Shown: one piece after another, positions 10,250 to 23,233 of the stretch
How the letters are laid out: each line of letters opens with the position of its first letter
Position numbering within the stretch: position 1 is the first letter of the stretch
From: Amborella trichopoda
Lineage: Eukaryota; Streptophyta; Magnoliopsida; Amborellales; Amborellaceae
Assembly (NCBI RefSeq): GCF_000471905.2
Contig: NW_006499436.1
Span: 5,530,619-5,594,618 of the forward strand
Length of the DNA: 64,000 bases
Reading direction: 5' to 3'
The notes under the pieces: generated by a model
The model's database searches: none
Seen by the model: only the letters and a program-made list of their open reading frames with translations
Told to the model about the DNA's origin: nothing
Position numbers and translations under genes: made by a program

Positions 10250-11640
10250 CAATACATCTTCAAACATAAGACAAACTTGTCTTGTTTCTTGGACTTTTAG
10301 TGAGGCCAAAGTTCAAATCTATTCCATATTTTTCTCTCAAAACAAGCACCCAGAAAGACTTAGGTTGTGTATGGATCCTCCAGCACCATTTTACTAAAAG
10401 CGTTGAGTTCATATGTTTCAGTCTCCTAACACCCAATCCCCCCTCCCCCCTCATTTATTGGTCTACAAAATTTTTCTCAACTCATCAGATGAAATCTCCT
10501 CCTTCTTATGTCATCTTCCCACAAGAAACTTCTCATAATTCTTTCAAGTTGTTTTTCAACTTCTTTTGACATCTTAAATAAAGACATAAAATATATCGAG
10601 AGGTTAGATAAAGTGGATTTAATCAATGTATATCTTCCCCTCATAGAAAGAGTTTTAGCTTTCCAAGTGTTCAGTTTTTTATCAAATCTCTCCACCACTA
10701 GATCTCAAATTGATCTTGAAGGCCTCGAATCTACTAGGGGAATTTCCAAATAAGTACATGGTAAGGACTCAACACCACAACCAAATAAATGTGTCATTCT
10801 TGATACTACCATTTGTGGACAGCTAATACTAATGAGATTGGTTTTACTCAATAAGTCTAGTTGAGAGTTCCACGTTTTTCAAAAAAATCCATAGGAAAGT
10901 GATTTCAGTAACGGTGGGATCACATGGTATCATTAGCATACTGTAAGTGTGATATTATAAGACCATTATTACCAATACTAATACATGATATGATCATTTG
11001 TACTGTCAATCCATTAAGCATGACACTAAAGCTCTCAGCTACCAAAGTATATAAAAAAGGTGAAAGAGAGTTCTCTTGTCTCAATCATTTTGATGCTTTG
11101 ATAAAACTAGTTGCTTTGCCATTAATAAGAATTGAAAAATGGGTAGAAGATAGACAACCGTCAATCCACAATCTCCATGTTGAACGAAAACCCACTTTAG
11201 CCATGATGCTTTGTATAACCCCCCAATCAACCTTATCATATGCCCTCTCAATGTCTAGCTTACAAATAAGGTCTGGTTTGTCATCCATGATTATTGAATG
11301 GATACATTCTTGTGTAACCAAAATATTATCCATAAGTTGCCTATCCTTCAAGAATGTTGATTGTGGTTCTTTAATAACCATGTGAATCACCTGTCACAGT
11401 CTATTAGCTAAAATTTTTGCAATGATTTTATTAAGACTGCCAATAAGACTATTAGGCTGAATATCCTTGATATTCGCAATGATTTGTTTCTTTGGGATTA
11501 AAGCAATAAAAGTAGAATTCGTGGCAATATTAATTTTACCCCTCCAATAAAATTCTTCAAATAATTGAAGAATATCATCTTTCAAAATATCCCAAAAGAT
11601 TGAAAAAATGCCATTGGATATTCATCTAGGCCAGGAGCCT
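10250..11640 (-). pseudogene. LINE ORF2 reverse transcriptase
   Basis: Minus-strand pieces in order: IALIPKK....NIKDIQPNSLIGSLNKIIAKILANRL (11394-11585), FLKDRQLMDNILVTQECIH....KLDIERAYDKVDW (motif A, about 11215-11370), YAND at 10930-10941 where the catalytic YADD/FADD box should be, then the thumb (LNTWKAKTLSMRGRYTLIKSTL...FLWED) and GGLGVRRLKHMNSTLLVKWCWR (10260-10698). The Asp to Asn change in the catalytic box plus several frame breaks make it inactive. The plus-strand open frame at 10924-11385 is its shadow. Confidence 0.85.
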
Positions 11641-12239
11641 TTTCTCTGCCTAGGTCAAAGACTACATCTTTGATTTCTTACTCTTCACTTTTTCTCGCCA
11701 ACCACTGAGTTTGTTCTAACGACAACTTATTGAAGGTAGATCGTGAATGGATAGTTGAATCTCACTATCAGCCTCGTAAGACTTCTTGAAATGTTCAACC
11801 AAGGCCCTATCAATCTCTGACATGTTGTCATAGTCTACTCCTTCAATATGGAGGCTTTGAATTGAGTGACCCCTTTTTCTTGCATTACAATATCATGAAA
11901 GAATCTTGTGTTTCTATTGCCCTCCTTGAACCATTACACACGAGATCTTTGTTTCCAATGAATTTCCTCCAAATTAAGCAACTATTTATATGTAGCTACC
12001 CATAAACTTCTATCTCTTAATTGATCCTGTGTTAGAACACCTCCCATAAACTGAACATTATCTAACTCCTCTACATGAGGCTTTGTTTCCCTGATTTTAG
12101 ATTGTAAATTTTCCCAAATATTCATTGTCTATGTAATAATCCTTTGTTTTAATAGCTGGAGCTTCTTTGAAATTTGGAAACCTTTCCAACCATCAATGAT
12201 AGTATTTTTTCAGAAGTCTTCAATCAAGCTGAGTAAAAA

Positions 12240-12654
12240 TCTCTCTAATAGCCATGTCAATTCAAATCTAAATGGGGATGGTCCATACAAGAAACCTCAG
12301 TGTTAAGGAGAAGCGGGACATGATCAGAGGAGATTTTTAGTAGGGCTTTCACACTTATTTTTGGGAAACGAGTAACAAATTCAGACGAAGCAAAAAACCC
12401 GTCTAACCTTGTCAAAATAGGATCTTGTAAATTATGATTGGACCAGGTATAATTAGCCCTAAAAGAAGGAAGATCAATCAATTCATGGTACTGTATAAAA
12501 CCTTTAAACAATCTCATACAGGAGGACATAGAAGGAGAAGATGAAGATTCACTTGGCCATCTAATAATATTAAAGTCACCAAAAACCAACCAAGGCACAT
12601 TCAAATTTAACTGAATGTTTGTTAGTTCCTAAAAAAAGCAGATTTGTCAGCAGC
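12240..12654 (-). pseudogene. LINE ORF2 endonuclease, C-terminal half
   Basis: Minus strand: PWLVFGDFNIIRWPSE (the GDFN catalytic box of APE-type endonuclease, about 12562-12592), ANYTWSN, LTRLDGFFAS and SSDHVPLLL (SDH catalytic box, about 12300-12330). The segment starts abruptly at 12654, where the TR-GAG element begins; the first half resumes at 26173. A one-base frame change lies near 12630. Confidence 0.85.
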
Positions 12655-15217
12655 TGTTAGGACCCCACAGCCATGATCCTACCGTTCTCGTCAGAGGGTG
12701 GCAAGGTACGGGTTCGTGATTCAGAGGTAGCGAACGCTACTTAGGAAAACGGTAACTCAAGCAAACCAAGAAAGTAAATAAACTCTATAAAAAAATGCAC
12801 AAAATCAACTTATATTATTACATAAACAACTTGGCGTAATATAATTGTTTAAGGCACTGAAGTCCTAGGTACACAACGTCTAACTTCAATATAGACAAAA
12901 AACATAGCCCACGACCGCTAGATACATACAAACAAAAGATCTGCTCGGCATGTACGAGCCTTCGTCAACCAGATCGATCACCCTACTGGTTGTTTTTAAC
13001 ATGTAGCTTCTACTCTACAGGGATGGAAAAACAGAAATGAGCTATAAAGCCCAGTAAGAGGATCTATTTGCTATGCAAAAATGATATATCCATCCAGGCA
13101 TCATGAATAATTTTTTTGACTATAAGCAATCTTAATGAAAAAGGAATTCAATTTAGCAATCTTATCAATATAATCATCACGGATGACATATCGAACATCA
13201 TGACTATCATATAATCAATATAACTATCATCATTAACATTCACACATCCAATCATTAACCACTCACTCCTTAGATTCACCTATTCTCGAAATAGAAGCCC
13301 GATTCATCAGGCCAAGCCAAACCCTATTGTTTAGGACTTTTGTCATCACTTGAGAGAGAGGGTATTGACAATGAGTGTCCTATTCGGTAATGCCCTCACA
13401 CTTATACACACAGTCCCCATCGTGCTTTGAGGCTTTGATAGACACTTGCCTTGCAAGGCACGAGTTACTATTTACTTTTTATAATACACTAAATTTCGGG
13501 GGCGCGACTCACCCATTACACCTTCCACCTAATTCTCCTCTTATCCTACAGGGAGTTAACAAATATTGTCGGCCTTACTCTCTTATCAATTCACATTATA
13601 CCACCACGGGTAACCCGTGCATGGCATCACTGAATCACTTCACTATTATCAATCACAAAAGAGGGTCATGCTTGGAGCATGCCTTCATATCACTCTTCAC
13701 TTAGCATTCATTATTTGACACTTAGGACTTTCACATTGCGCAACACATTTCATTGCATAGCATTCATTATATGGCACTTCAAAACATGAATATTACATGG
13801 CACTCACTAATTAACATTCACACTCATGGCATGATATTCGCTACATAGTATGCACATTCACTATTTAGATATCACATAACATTTACTAAATAGCATTCAC
13901 ATCCTTTCATGGTGTTTACTGCATAGCATTCACATTCACCAATTGAATATATCACATAACATTTAATAAATAGCATTTCATTTACTGCATAGCATTGACA
14001 TTCACTAATTGAATATCATATAACATTCACTAAATAGCATTCATATTTGAGCATGCACAATTTTTGGAAAGTTCTGTCAATAATAACCTAATCCCCATAA
14101 AATGGGCGTAGCTTTCAATCTATGGGGTTTTTCACGAAAGTCTTTACATGCAATTTTGAGTGTTCCCATAACCTCTCAAATGGTGGTGATTTGAAAGAAA
14201 AATGATCTCTTTTGGTCAATCAAAATTGGTGGCAACTGTGACATCAGTTCTGAGTTTATATAATAGCTATCCATAGTGACATGTCTTCGCATTTAATCAT
14301 GTAACTATCAAATTAGGAAGAATTTCAGAAAGTGCTCAACATGTGATTTCAAGCTTACTCATAAATTTTTAAAATGACTATGGTTTGGAAGAAAACGGAC
14401 ATCATTTGGCCGTTGAAAATGCATGACTACAGGAAAATCAATTCTGCAATTTATTAAAACTGTCTACAATGACCTATTTACATAATTGAGAGTATAGCAT
14501 CTCATTCATGAAGAATTTGAACATCATTTTAACATGAATATTATAGTAGACGCATATACGGTTCAAATAGCGGTAATTTGAAGGTATTTGGATGCTTATT
14601 AGTTGGCCAAAATTTCGGTAAAAAGTAGGTGACAGTGGATGGAATTTCTGTTATCTGTCAACAGTGACATATTCACACATTATGGACTGTAAATCCAAAA
14701 ATATGAGGAATTTCAAAATAGTACAAGAAGTAAAATTATATTAGATAAACATATCTTTCATTCAAGGCCAATTTGGGTCTATTTAGCCACTATTTGGTCA
14801 CTGAACAATTTGATACAAAAACACCCACAATTCCTGGAAATTTCATTCCCCAATTTTACGACTTACTAGAGCATAAATAATGTCTTTCAAGCCTAAGTCT
14901 AATCTCCAGTTAAAACCTTCTTCAACTTAACTAAATTTACAGGAAGATTTTACAAACATTTCGCAATTAACATAGGCTAACCAAGCATGGATTCTAACGC
15001 TTCATTTCCAAGATTTCAGGCTTACTTTTGCACATTCATACACATGTTCCTACATTCTACTCATCTACACCTCATGCTTGAATGAAATTAGTAATACATA
15101 GCTTCTAAATCCACCTACCTGATGAGAAATAGTGCTCCCAACTCCTTCTTACACCGTCTCCTCAAGCTCCCACAATGAGCTCTAATGGAGTAGTGGGTAG
15201 AGAACTTAAGAGTTTGC

Positions 15218-15220
<3 letters not shown>

Positions 15221-15271
<51 letters not shown>

Positions 15272-15382
15272 TAGAGTAGTAGAGTAGAGTAGTACGTACT
15301 ACTACGTAACGACGTACGTACGTACGTAAGTAAGTAAGTACGTACGTACGTACGTACGTACGTACGTACGTACGTACGTACG
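15221..15382. repeat. GA and ACGT microsatellites next to assembly gap
   Basis: A long GA run (about 15222-15269) passes through GTAGTAGAGTA into near-pure ACGT tetramers up to the N run. The other two LTR copies have only a few GA units at this place. The ACGT part may be real expansion or a gap-filling artefact. Confidence 0.7.
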
Positions 15383-15495
15383 NNNNNNNNNNNNNNNNNN
15401 NNNNNNNNNNNNNNNNNNNNNNNNNNNNNNNNNNNNNNNNNNNNNNNNNNNNNNNNNNNNNNNNNNNNNNNNNNNNNNNNNNNNNNNNNNNNNNN
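15383..15495. other. Assembly gap (113 N)
   Basis: Run of N inside the first TR-GAG LTR, bordered by ACGT and GA microsatellites. Confidence 0.99.
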
Positions 15496-15832
15496 AGAGA
15501 GAGAGAGAGAGTTTTAGAGAGAAGAGTACACCTAACACCTCATAAAGGAGGCGTCAAATTTAAATGAAATGGGCTTACTTAGATGCCACGCCATTTAATG
15601 AAAGGTAAAAGTAAGAGAAAAAGATTGTGGACAGAATGTCTATTTTATAAAGATAAACCCTCAATTATTATGCAATGATATATTAACAAGGGTGTGACTA
15701 ATTTTGAGGACTAACTTATTTAATAATAATATCACATTATTTATTGATATATATTATTGGTATCTTTTAGAATTATTATTCCTATGATTATTATTTTCTA
15801 GTTTTTATAAAAAAAAAATTTGGATCGTTACA

Positions 15833-18037
15833 TCATCCCCCTCTAAAAAGGGATTTTGTCTTCAAAATCGTATAATTGATCATCACACAAATGGGGGCTT
15901 AAGAATGGCACTTCTCTCCAAAAAAGCTACTAAGGCAAGCACACACTCACAACCAACTTATGCCTAGAAAGGCGTCCAAAATCATAAGCATCCAAAAGAA
16001 TCAAATTCTATGGGCAGACTCTAACACACAAATACACAACACATAGATCTGAGTCAGATCTCCAAGAGTTCCCCCCCCCCCCAGAGTTCAATTATAGTTT
16101 AACACACTAAGCTCTGAATCACAAGTTAAGAAATACAATACACTCAAAGTATGTCTATCAAATCTCATATTATAGGTCATGCAATACAATACGCTCAAAG
16201 CTTGTCGACTGCCATGCATCATTGACCATGCAATACACTCAAAGCAGGCCAATCAAGTTTCATATCACAAGTCGGGGAATGCAATACGCTTAAAGCATAT
16301 CGTCTGTCGCACATGCAATACACTCAAAATAGTCCAATCCAAATATATCACAAGTCAGGCAATGCAATATGCTAAAAGCATGTTGTCTGTCACACATCAT
16401 TGACCATGCCATACACTCAAAGCAGGCCAATCAACTTTCATATCAAAAGTCAGGCAATGCAATATGCTCAAAGTATGCTGACTGTCACACATCATTGGCC
16501 ATGCAATACGCTCAAAGCATGCCAACAATCACACATCATTGGCCATGCAATACGCTCAAAGCAGGCCAATTACAAGTCAGGCAATGCAATACTCTCAAAG
16601 CATGGCGACAGAATCACAAAATCAGGCCCTGTAATATGCTCAAAGCAGGCAACTCACTGTTATCAATTATGGTAATACAATATGCTCAAAGCAGACCAAT
16701 CAAATCTCATATCATAGTATGGCAGCGCAATACACCTAAATCACGCCAATCAAACACACATCACAGTATGATAGTGCAGTCAAACACATATCACTTATCA
16801 TCTCATAACTCCTCATATCGCATATCATACCACATCACATCACACTATCAAAATGATGCCATAATATAATAGAAAAGCAATCATGATCAAACATAATCCT
16901 AGCATCTCATATAACAATCAAAGGGCTTACTTTTGGTTCTCTCCGGTGGAGCCCCTGGCCTCCTGATCTACAAGGGAAAACACTCGACCTTGAGTCCTTG
17001 GCTTAGGCTCCCATCACGGGGCAAATTTTGATCAAGTGGCCCAGTATGCCACACTTAAAACATGGCTTCGTCCTTAGCCAGCACTCGGGAGCCGCGTGAC
17101 CGAGCTTCCCACAAGAACCACATGGCACTGGTTGTTTCTATCTAATATCGCTCTGAAAGGTCCTCTGGGCTTTGTCACATCTCCGATCTCCTCTCTCTTG
17201 GAAATCTCTCAAAGATGGGGGCCTTGTCTTGCGCTGCTCCTTCCTCAGCCAGTATTCATCACAATCTCTCTCTATTTTCCTGACCAGATCCACCAGTGGG
17301 GAAAAATTCTTAAGATTGGCCGCCATTATTCTTCCTCGAATATCCGGCCTAAGGCCCCTCTCAAACTTATTTACTTTTCAAGCCTCCGTATTGATAACAT
17401 GCAACGCATATCGAGAAAATTCAAAAAACTTAGCCGCATACTGCTCAACAGTTAACTTCCCTTCTTGCAATTCTATAAACTCTACTTCTTTCATCTCCTT
17501 TATAGAATCATGGAAATACTTCTCATTAAACGCCTCTAGAAAATAATCCCAGTTTACTTATGTCCCTGACCCTTCTCATGATTGCTTCACTGAGCCCCAC
17601 CAATGCTCAGTATCTCCTTCTGACATGAAGCTTCCCAACGAAACCTTTGTTCCTTAGTGTATTGCATGACTCTAAAGATTTTCTCAACCTGCATCAGCAG
17701 TCTCTCAGCTTTCTCTACTCCACCAAGTCGTGCAAAGGTGGATGGCCCTAACTTCTTAAACTTCTCAACAAAACTAATATCATAAAGTCCTGGGCCAGAG
17801 GTAGTCGGAGTCGACATATTCTCCTTCATCATCTGAGTCATGGCCCTCAAAATCTTGAAAAATTCATTGAGGGCCTCGGCATTCTCATTGCTGGAGCTCG
17901 CATTATTTGTCTGAGTCCTCGACATCTCCCACTTAAAACAGGAACACCCAGTTAGCAACCTAGCCAAAACAATTATAGAGACACTTCTACAACTCTCTAA
18001 ACCAAGGATCCTATCCTGGCTGCTCTGGTAACATAAC
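15833..18037 (-). mobile_element. TR-GAG internal region 1 with gag remnant
   Basis: Minus strand from the primer site (18022-18033, degenerate) leads into a gag N-terminus at 17967-17587 with FVEKFKKLGPSTFARLGG...VEKIFRVMQYTKEQR, the retrotransposon gag pattern of Ty3/gypsy elements, and the zinc-knuckle region near 17140-16990. Downstream is a tandem array (16170-16790) and a polypurine tract (plus-strand CCCCCTCTAAAAA after 15836) next to the LTR. No protease, RT or integrase was recognised. Broken, several breaks. Confidence 0.75.
16170..16790. repeat. GCAATACGCTCAAAGCA tandem array in internal 1
   Basis: About a dozen units built on GCAATACGCTCAAAGCA, spaced mostly 40-55 bp. Two flavours tend to alternate: one with GCAGGCCAATCAA and ATATCACAAGTC, the other with GCATGCCGACTGTCACACAT and CATTGACCATG. 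The plus-strand open frames repeating MQYAQSMP come from this array and are not genes. Confidence 0.85.
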
Positions 18038-20984
18038 TGTCACGACTTCACTCCCTAGCCCCTACCGTTCTCATCGAAGGGTGGCAGGGTATGGATTCGT
18101 GATTCAAAGGTAACAGACACTACTCAAGACAGAGTGGCACGTTTCTTTGATAAAACGGTAACTCAAGCAAACCAAGAAAGTAAAGAAACTCTATCCAAAA
18201 ATGCACAAGATCTAGGTAAAATAAAAGTGAAACTTATATTATTACATAAACAACTTGGAGTAATACAATTGTTCAAGACACCGAAGGCTTGAGTACACAA
18301 CGTCTAACTTCAATATAGATAAAAACATGGCCCACGGCCGCTAGGCACATACAAGCAAAAGATCTCCTCGACAGGCACGAGCCTTTGTCAACCAAATCGA
18401 TCACCCTACCGGTTATTCTTGACCTGTAGCATCTACTCTACGGGGATGGAAAAAGAGGAATGAGCTATAAAGCTCAGTAAGAGGATTTAGTTGTTATGCA
18501 TCAGTCATATATCCAAACAAACATCATGAATAATTCTTTTGACTATAAGCAAACATAGTGGCAAAAACTTTCAATTTAGCAATCTTATTATCAATATAAT
18601 CATCACGGATAGCATATCGAACATCATGACTATCATATAATCAATATAACTATCGTCATTCACATTTACACATTCAATCATTTACCACTTACTCCTTAGA
18701 TTCACCTATTCTCGAAATAGATGCACTATTCATCAAGGTAAGTCAAATCCTATTATTTAGGACTTCTACCATCATTCGGGAGAGAGGGCAATGACAATGA
18801 GTATCCAATTTGATAATGCCCTCACACTTACACACACAGTCCCGAGTGTGCTTTGGAGCATTGATAGACAATTGCCCTGCAAGGTACGATTTATTATTTA
18901 CTTTTATAATACACTAAATTTCGAGGGGGGAGCGACCCACCCATTACACTTTCTACCTAATTTCCCTCCTTTCCTACAAGGAGTTAACAAACATTGCTAG
19001 TCATACTCTCTTATCTAGTCACATCACACCACCACGGGTAACCCGTGCGTGGCGTCCCTCACTCACTTCACTACTATCAATCACAAAAGAGGGTCATGCT
19101 TGGAGCATTCCTTCAGATCACTATTCACTTAGCAATCATTCTTTAGCACTCAGGCTTTTCACATTTCCAACGTATTTCATTGCATAGCATTTATTATATG
19201 GCACTTTAGCACATAATTTTACATGGCACTCACTAATTAACATTCACACTCATATCATGATACTCGCTACATAGTATGCACATTCACTACTTAGATATCA
19301 TATAACATTCACTAAATAGCATTCACATCACTTTCATAGTGTTTACTGCATAGCATTCACATTCACCAATTGAATATCACATAACATTTACTAAATAGCA
19401 TTTCATTTACTTCATAGCATTCATATTCACTAATTGAATATCATATAACATTCACTAAATAGCATTCATACTTGAGCATGGACAATTTCTAGAAAGTTCT
19501 CTCAATAGTGACCTAATCCCCATAAAATGGGCGTAGCTTGCAATCTGGGGGGTTTCACGAAAGTCTTTACATGCAATTTTGAGTGTTCCCATAAATCTCT
19601 CAAATGGTGGTGATTTGGAAGAAAAATGTTCCCTTTTGGTCAGTCAAAATTGGTAGAAACAATGACATCAGTTTTGAGTTTCCATAATAGCTACCCACCG
19701 TGACATGCCTTCGCATTTAATCTTGTAATTCTCAAATTAGGAAGAATTTCGAAAAGTACTCAGCATGTGATTTCAAGCTTACTCATAACTCTTTAAAATG
19801 ATTGTGGTTTGGAAGAAAACAGGCATCATTTGGTCGTTTACAATGCATGACCATAGGAACATCAATTATGCAATTTATTGAAACTGTCCACAGTGACCTA
19901 TTTACATAATTGAGAGGATACCTTCCCATTCATGAAGAATTTGAACATGGTTTTAACATGAATATTATAGTAGACGCATATACGGTTCAAATGGAGGTGA
20001 TTTGGAGGTACTTGGATGCTTATTGTTTGGCCAAAACTTCAGTAAAACGTAGGTGACAGTGGATGGAATTTCTGTCGTCTGTCAACAGTGACATATTCAC
20101 ACATTATTGACTGTAAATCCTAAAATATGAAGAATTTCAAGATAGTATAAGAAGTAAAATTATATTAGACAAGCATATCTTTCATTCAAGCAATTATATT
20201 TGGTCGGTGCATAAACACCCACAATTCTTGTAAATTTCATTTCCCAATTCATTCCCCAATTTTACTACGTACTAAAGCATAAATTATATCTTTCAAGCCA
20301 AAGTCTAATATTCAGTCAAAACTTTCTTTAACTTAACTCAATTTATAGGAGCGTTTTACAAACATTTTCACAATTAACATAGGCTAACCAAGCATGGATT
20401 CTAACACTTAATTTCCAAGATTTTAGGCTTACTCTTTCTTATCCATACACATGTTCCTACATTCTACTCTTCTACACCTCATGCTTAAATAAAATGAAAA
20501 ATACATAGCTTCTAATCCACCTACCTGATCAGAGACAATGCTCGCAACTACTTCTTACACCGTCTCCTCATGTTTCCACAGTGAGCTCTAATGGAGCAGT
20601 GGGTAGAGAACTTAAGAATTTGCTCTAGAGAGAGAGATAGTTTTAGAGAGAGAGCACACCTAACACCTCATAAAGGAGGTGTCAAATTTAAATGACATGG
20701 GCTTACTTAGATGCCACACCACTTAATGAGAGGTAAAAGTACGAAAAAAAGATAGTCGACCGAATGTCCATTTTATAAAGATAAACCCTCAATTATTATG
20801 CAATGATGCATTAACAAGGGTGCGACCATTTTTGAGGACTAACTTGTTTAACAATGATATCACATTATTTATTGTTAATCAATATTTATATTAATAATAT
20901 AAAATTATCAATATATCTTTTAGAATTATTACTATTATTATTATTTTTCCAGGTTTTATAAAAAAAACAATTTGGGTCGTTACA
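18038..20984 (-). repeat. TR-GAG LTR copy 2 (shared middle LTR)
   Basis: Starts TGTCACGACTTC and ends GGGTCGTTACA (plus strand), length 2947. It is the shared middle LTR of the three-LTR block. It keeps a short GA tract (20625-20660) where copy 1 is expanded. Confidence 0.85.
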
Positions 20985-23233
20985 TCATCCCCCCCTAAAA
21001 AGGGGTTTTGTCCTCAAAATCATATAGTTGATCATCACACAAATGGGGGTTTAACAATGACACTTCTCTCTAAACAACCTACTGCGGCAAGCACACACAC
21101 ACAATTAAGTTACGCCTAGAAGGCCGTCCAAAATCCTAAGCATCCAAAATAATCAAATTCTATGGGCAAACTCTAACACACAAACACACAACACATAGAT
21201 CTGAGTCAGATACCCAAGAGTTTCCCCCATATAATTCAATTACAGGTTAACACACTAAACTATGACTCACAAGTTAAGCAAAACAATACAGTCAAAGTAT
21301 GCCAATCAAATCACTTATTATAGGTCAGGCAATGCAATACGCTCAAAGCATGCCAACCGCCACGCATCATTGACCATGCACTACACTCAAAGCAGGCCAA
21401 TCAAATTTCATATCACAAGTCGGGTAATGCAATACGCTCAAAGCATGCCGATTGTCACACATCAATGACCATGCAATACACTCAAAGTAGGCCAATAGGC
21501 CAATCAAATTTCATATCACAAGTCGAACAATGCAATACGCTCAAAGCATGCTGACTGTCACACATCATTGACCATGAAATACACTCAAAGCAGGCCAATC
21601 AAATTTCATATCACAAGTTGGAATTTGCAATATGTTCAAAGCATGCCGATTGTTACGCATCATTAGCCATGCAATATGCTCAAAGCATGCCAACTATCAC
21701 ACATCATTGGCCATGCAATACGCTCAAAGCATGCCAACTATCACACATTAATGGCCATGCAATACCCTTAAAGCAGGACAATGACAAGTCGGGCAATGCA
21801 CTACTCTCAAAGCATGTCGACATAATCACAAATTCAGGCCCTGTAATACGCTCAAAGCAGACACCTCACTGTTATTAATTTTGGTCATGCAATACGTTCA
21901 AAGCAAACCAATCAAATCTCATATCATAGTATGACAGCGCAATACACCTAAAGCACGCCAATCAAACACACATCACAATATGACAGTGCAGTCAAACACA
22001 TATCACTTATCATCTCATATCTCCTCATATCACATATCATACCACATCACATCACACTATCAAAATGATGTTATAACGGAACAGAAAAGCAATCATGGTC
22101 ATCTCATATAACAATCAAAGGGCTTACTTTGGTTCTCTGGGGTGGATCCCCTTGCCTCCTGATCTACAAGTGCAAACACGCAGCCTTGGGTCCTTGGCTT
22201 AGGCTCCCAACACGGGGAAATTTCTGATCAAGTGGCCCAGTATGCCACATTTAAAACATGGCTTCGTTCTTAGCCAGCACTCGGGAGCCGCGTGATCGAG
22301 CTTTCCACAAGAACCACATGGCACTGGCTGGTTCTGTCTAATATCGCCCTGAAATGTCCTCGGGGCTTTGTCATGTCTCTGATCTCCTCTCTTTTGGAAA
22401 TCACTCGAAAGCGGGGGCCTTGTCTTGTGCTGCTCTTTCCTCAGCTGGTATTCATCACAATCTCTCTCTATTTTCCTGACCATATCCACCAGTGTGGAAA
22501 AAGTCTTAAAATTGACCACCAATATTCTTCCTCGAATATCCGGCCTAAGGCCCATCTCAAACTTATTACTTTTCGAGCCTCCGTATTGATAACATGCGAC
22601 GCATATCGAGACAACTCTGAAAACTTAGCCGCATCATGCTCCATAGTTAACTTCCCTTGTTTCAATTCTATAAACTCTACTTCTTTCCTCTCCTTTACAG
22701 AATCAGGGAAGTACTTCTCATTAAAGGCCTCTAGAAAATTCTCTCAGTTTACTTCTGTCCCTGACCCTTCCCATGATTGCTTCCCTGAGCCCCACCAATG
22801 CTCAACATCTCCTTCTGATATGAAGGTTCCCAGTCTAACCTTTTGTTCCTTAGTGCATTGCATGACTCTAAAGATTTTCTCAACTTGCATCAGCCATCTC
22901 TCGGCTTTCTCTACTCCACCAAGTTGTGCAAAGGTGGGTGACCCTAACTTCTTGAACTTCTCAACAAAACTACTATCATAAAGTCTTGGGCCAAAGGCAG
23001 TCGGAGCCGTCATATTCTCCTTCAACATGTTGGTCATGGCCCAAAAAATCTTGAAAAATTCACCGAGGGCCTCGGCATTCTCATTGCTAGAGCTTGCATT
23101 ATTTGCCTGAGTCCTCAGCATCTCCCACCTAAAACAGGAGCACCCAGTCACCAACCTCGCCAAAACAATTCAAGAGACAGTTCTACAACTCTCTAAGTTA
23201 AGGATCCTATATTGGCTGCTCTGATACCATAAC
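20985..23233 (-). mobile_element. TR-GAG internal region 2 with gag and two zinc knuckles
   Basis: A perfect Met-tRNA primer site (23218-23229, minus TGGTATCAGAGC) is followed by gag at 23163-22744 (FVEKFKKLGSPTFAQLGG, VEKIFRVMQCTKEQKVRLG) and then LRPDIRGRILV, a basic arginine-rich stretch and two CCHC knuckles, CGSCGKLDHAAPEC and CFKCGILGH (22555-22199). The region then becomes the array at 21280-21970 and ends with a polypurine tract (plus-strand CCCCCCTAAAAAGG at 20990). No pol domain recognised. Broken, several breaks. Confidence 0.8.
21280..21970. repeat. GCAATACGCTCAAAGCA tandem array in internal 2
   Basis: Same array as at 16170-16790, with more units of the long alternating type (about 95 bp for a pair). 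One unit has a duplicated AGGCCAAT near 21487-21502. Differences in unit number between the two internals show the array is unstable. Confidence 0.85.

Larger units (their letters stand above)
8786..12654 (-). mobile_element. L1-type LINE, 3' part (split by TR-GAG insertion)
   Basis: A plant L1 element read on the minus strand. A T run at 8786-8801 is its poly-A tail. Going upstream come RNase H (9040-9310), a zinc-binding reverse-transcriptase C-terminal domain (9596-9850), RT thumb and palm (10250-11640), and the second half of the endonuclease (12240-12640). The remainder of the endonuclease and ORF1 lie at 26173-27780 beyond a 13.5-kb insertion. The coding region has numerous stops and frame changes, so it is inactive. 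I did not find the target duplication of the LINE itself. Confidence 0.85.
12655..15832 (-). repeat. TR-GAG LTR copy 1
   Basis: Starts TGTTAGGACCCC on the plus strand and ends GATCGTTACA. It matches the LTRs at 18038 and 23234 along its length, e.g. the CCTACCGTTCTC/GGGTGGCA block near its left end. It differs from them by an expanded GA and ACGT microsatellite and an N gap at 15220-15510. It contains a loose array of about 20-45 bp units built on TAGCATTCACATTCAC and ATCACATAACATTTAC at about 13730-14060. Confidence 0.85.

Noticed and set aside
10924-11385. 153-residue plus-strand open frame
   Set aside because: It is the opposite-strand shadow of the LINE reverse transcriptase, whose motifs are clear on the minus strand.
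15302-15538. Minus-strand frame with repeated RTYV residues
   Set aside because: Product of ACGT microsatellite and the N gap.
16170-16790. CRISPR-like appearance of repeats with variable sequence between them
   Set aside because: The intervening sequences are themselves repeated and diverged, spacing varies, and the context is a plant LTR element.
16179-16869. Overlapping plus-strand frames repeating MQYAQSMP-like peptides (also 21262-21878)
   Set aside because: They are translations of the GCAATACGCTCAAAGCA tandem array; the peptide repeats only because the DNA does.
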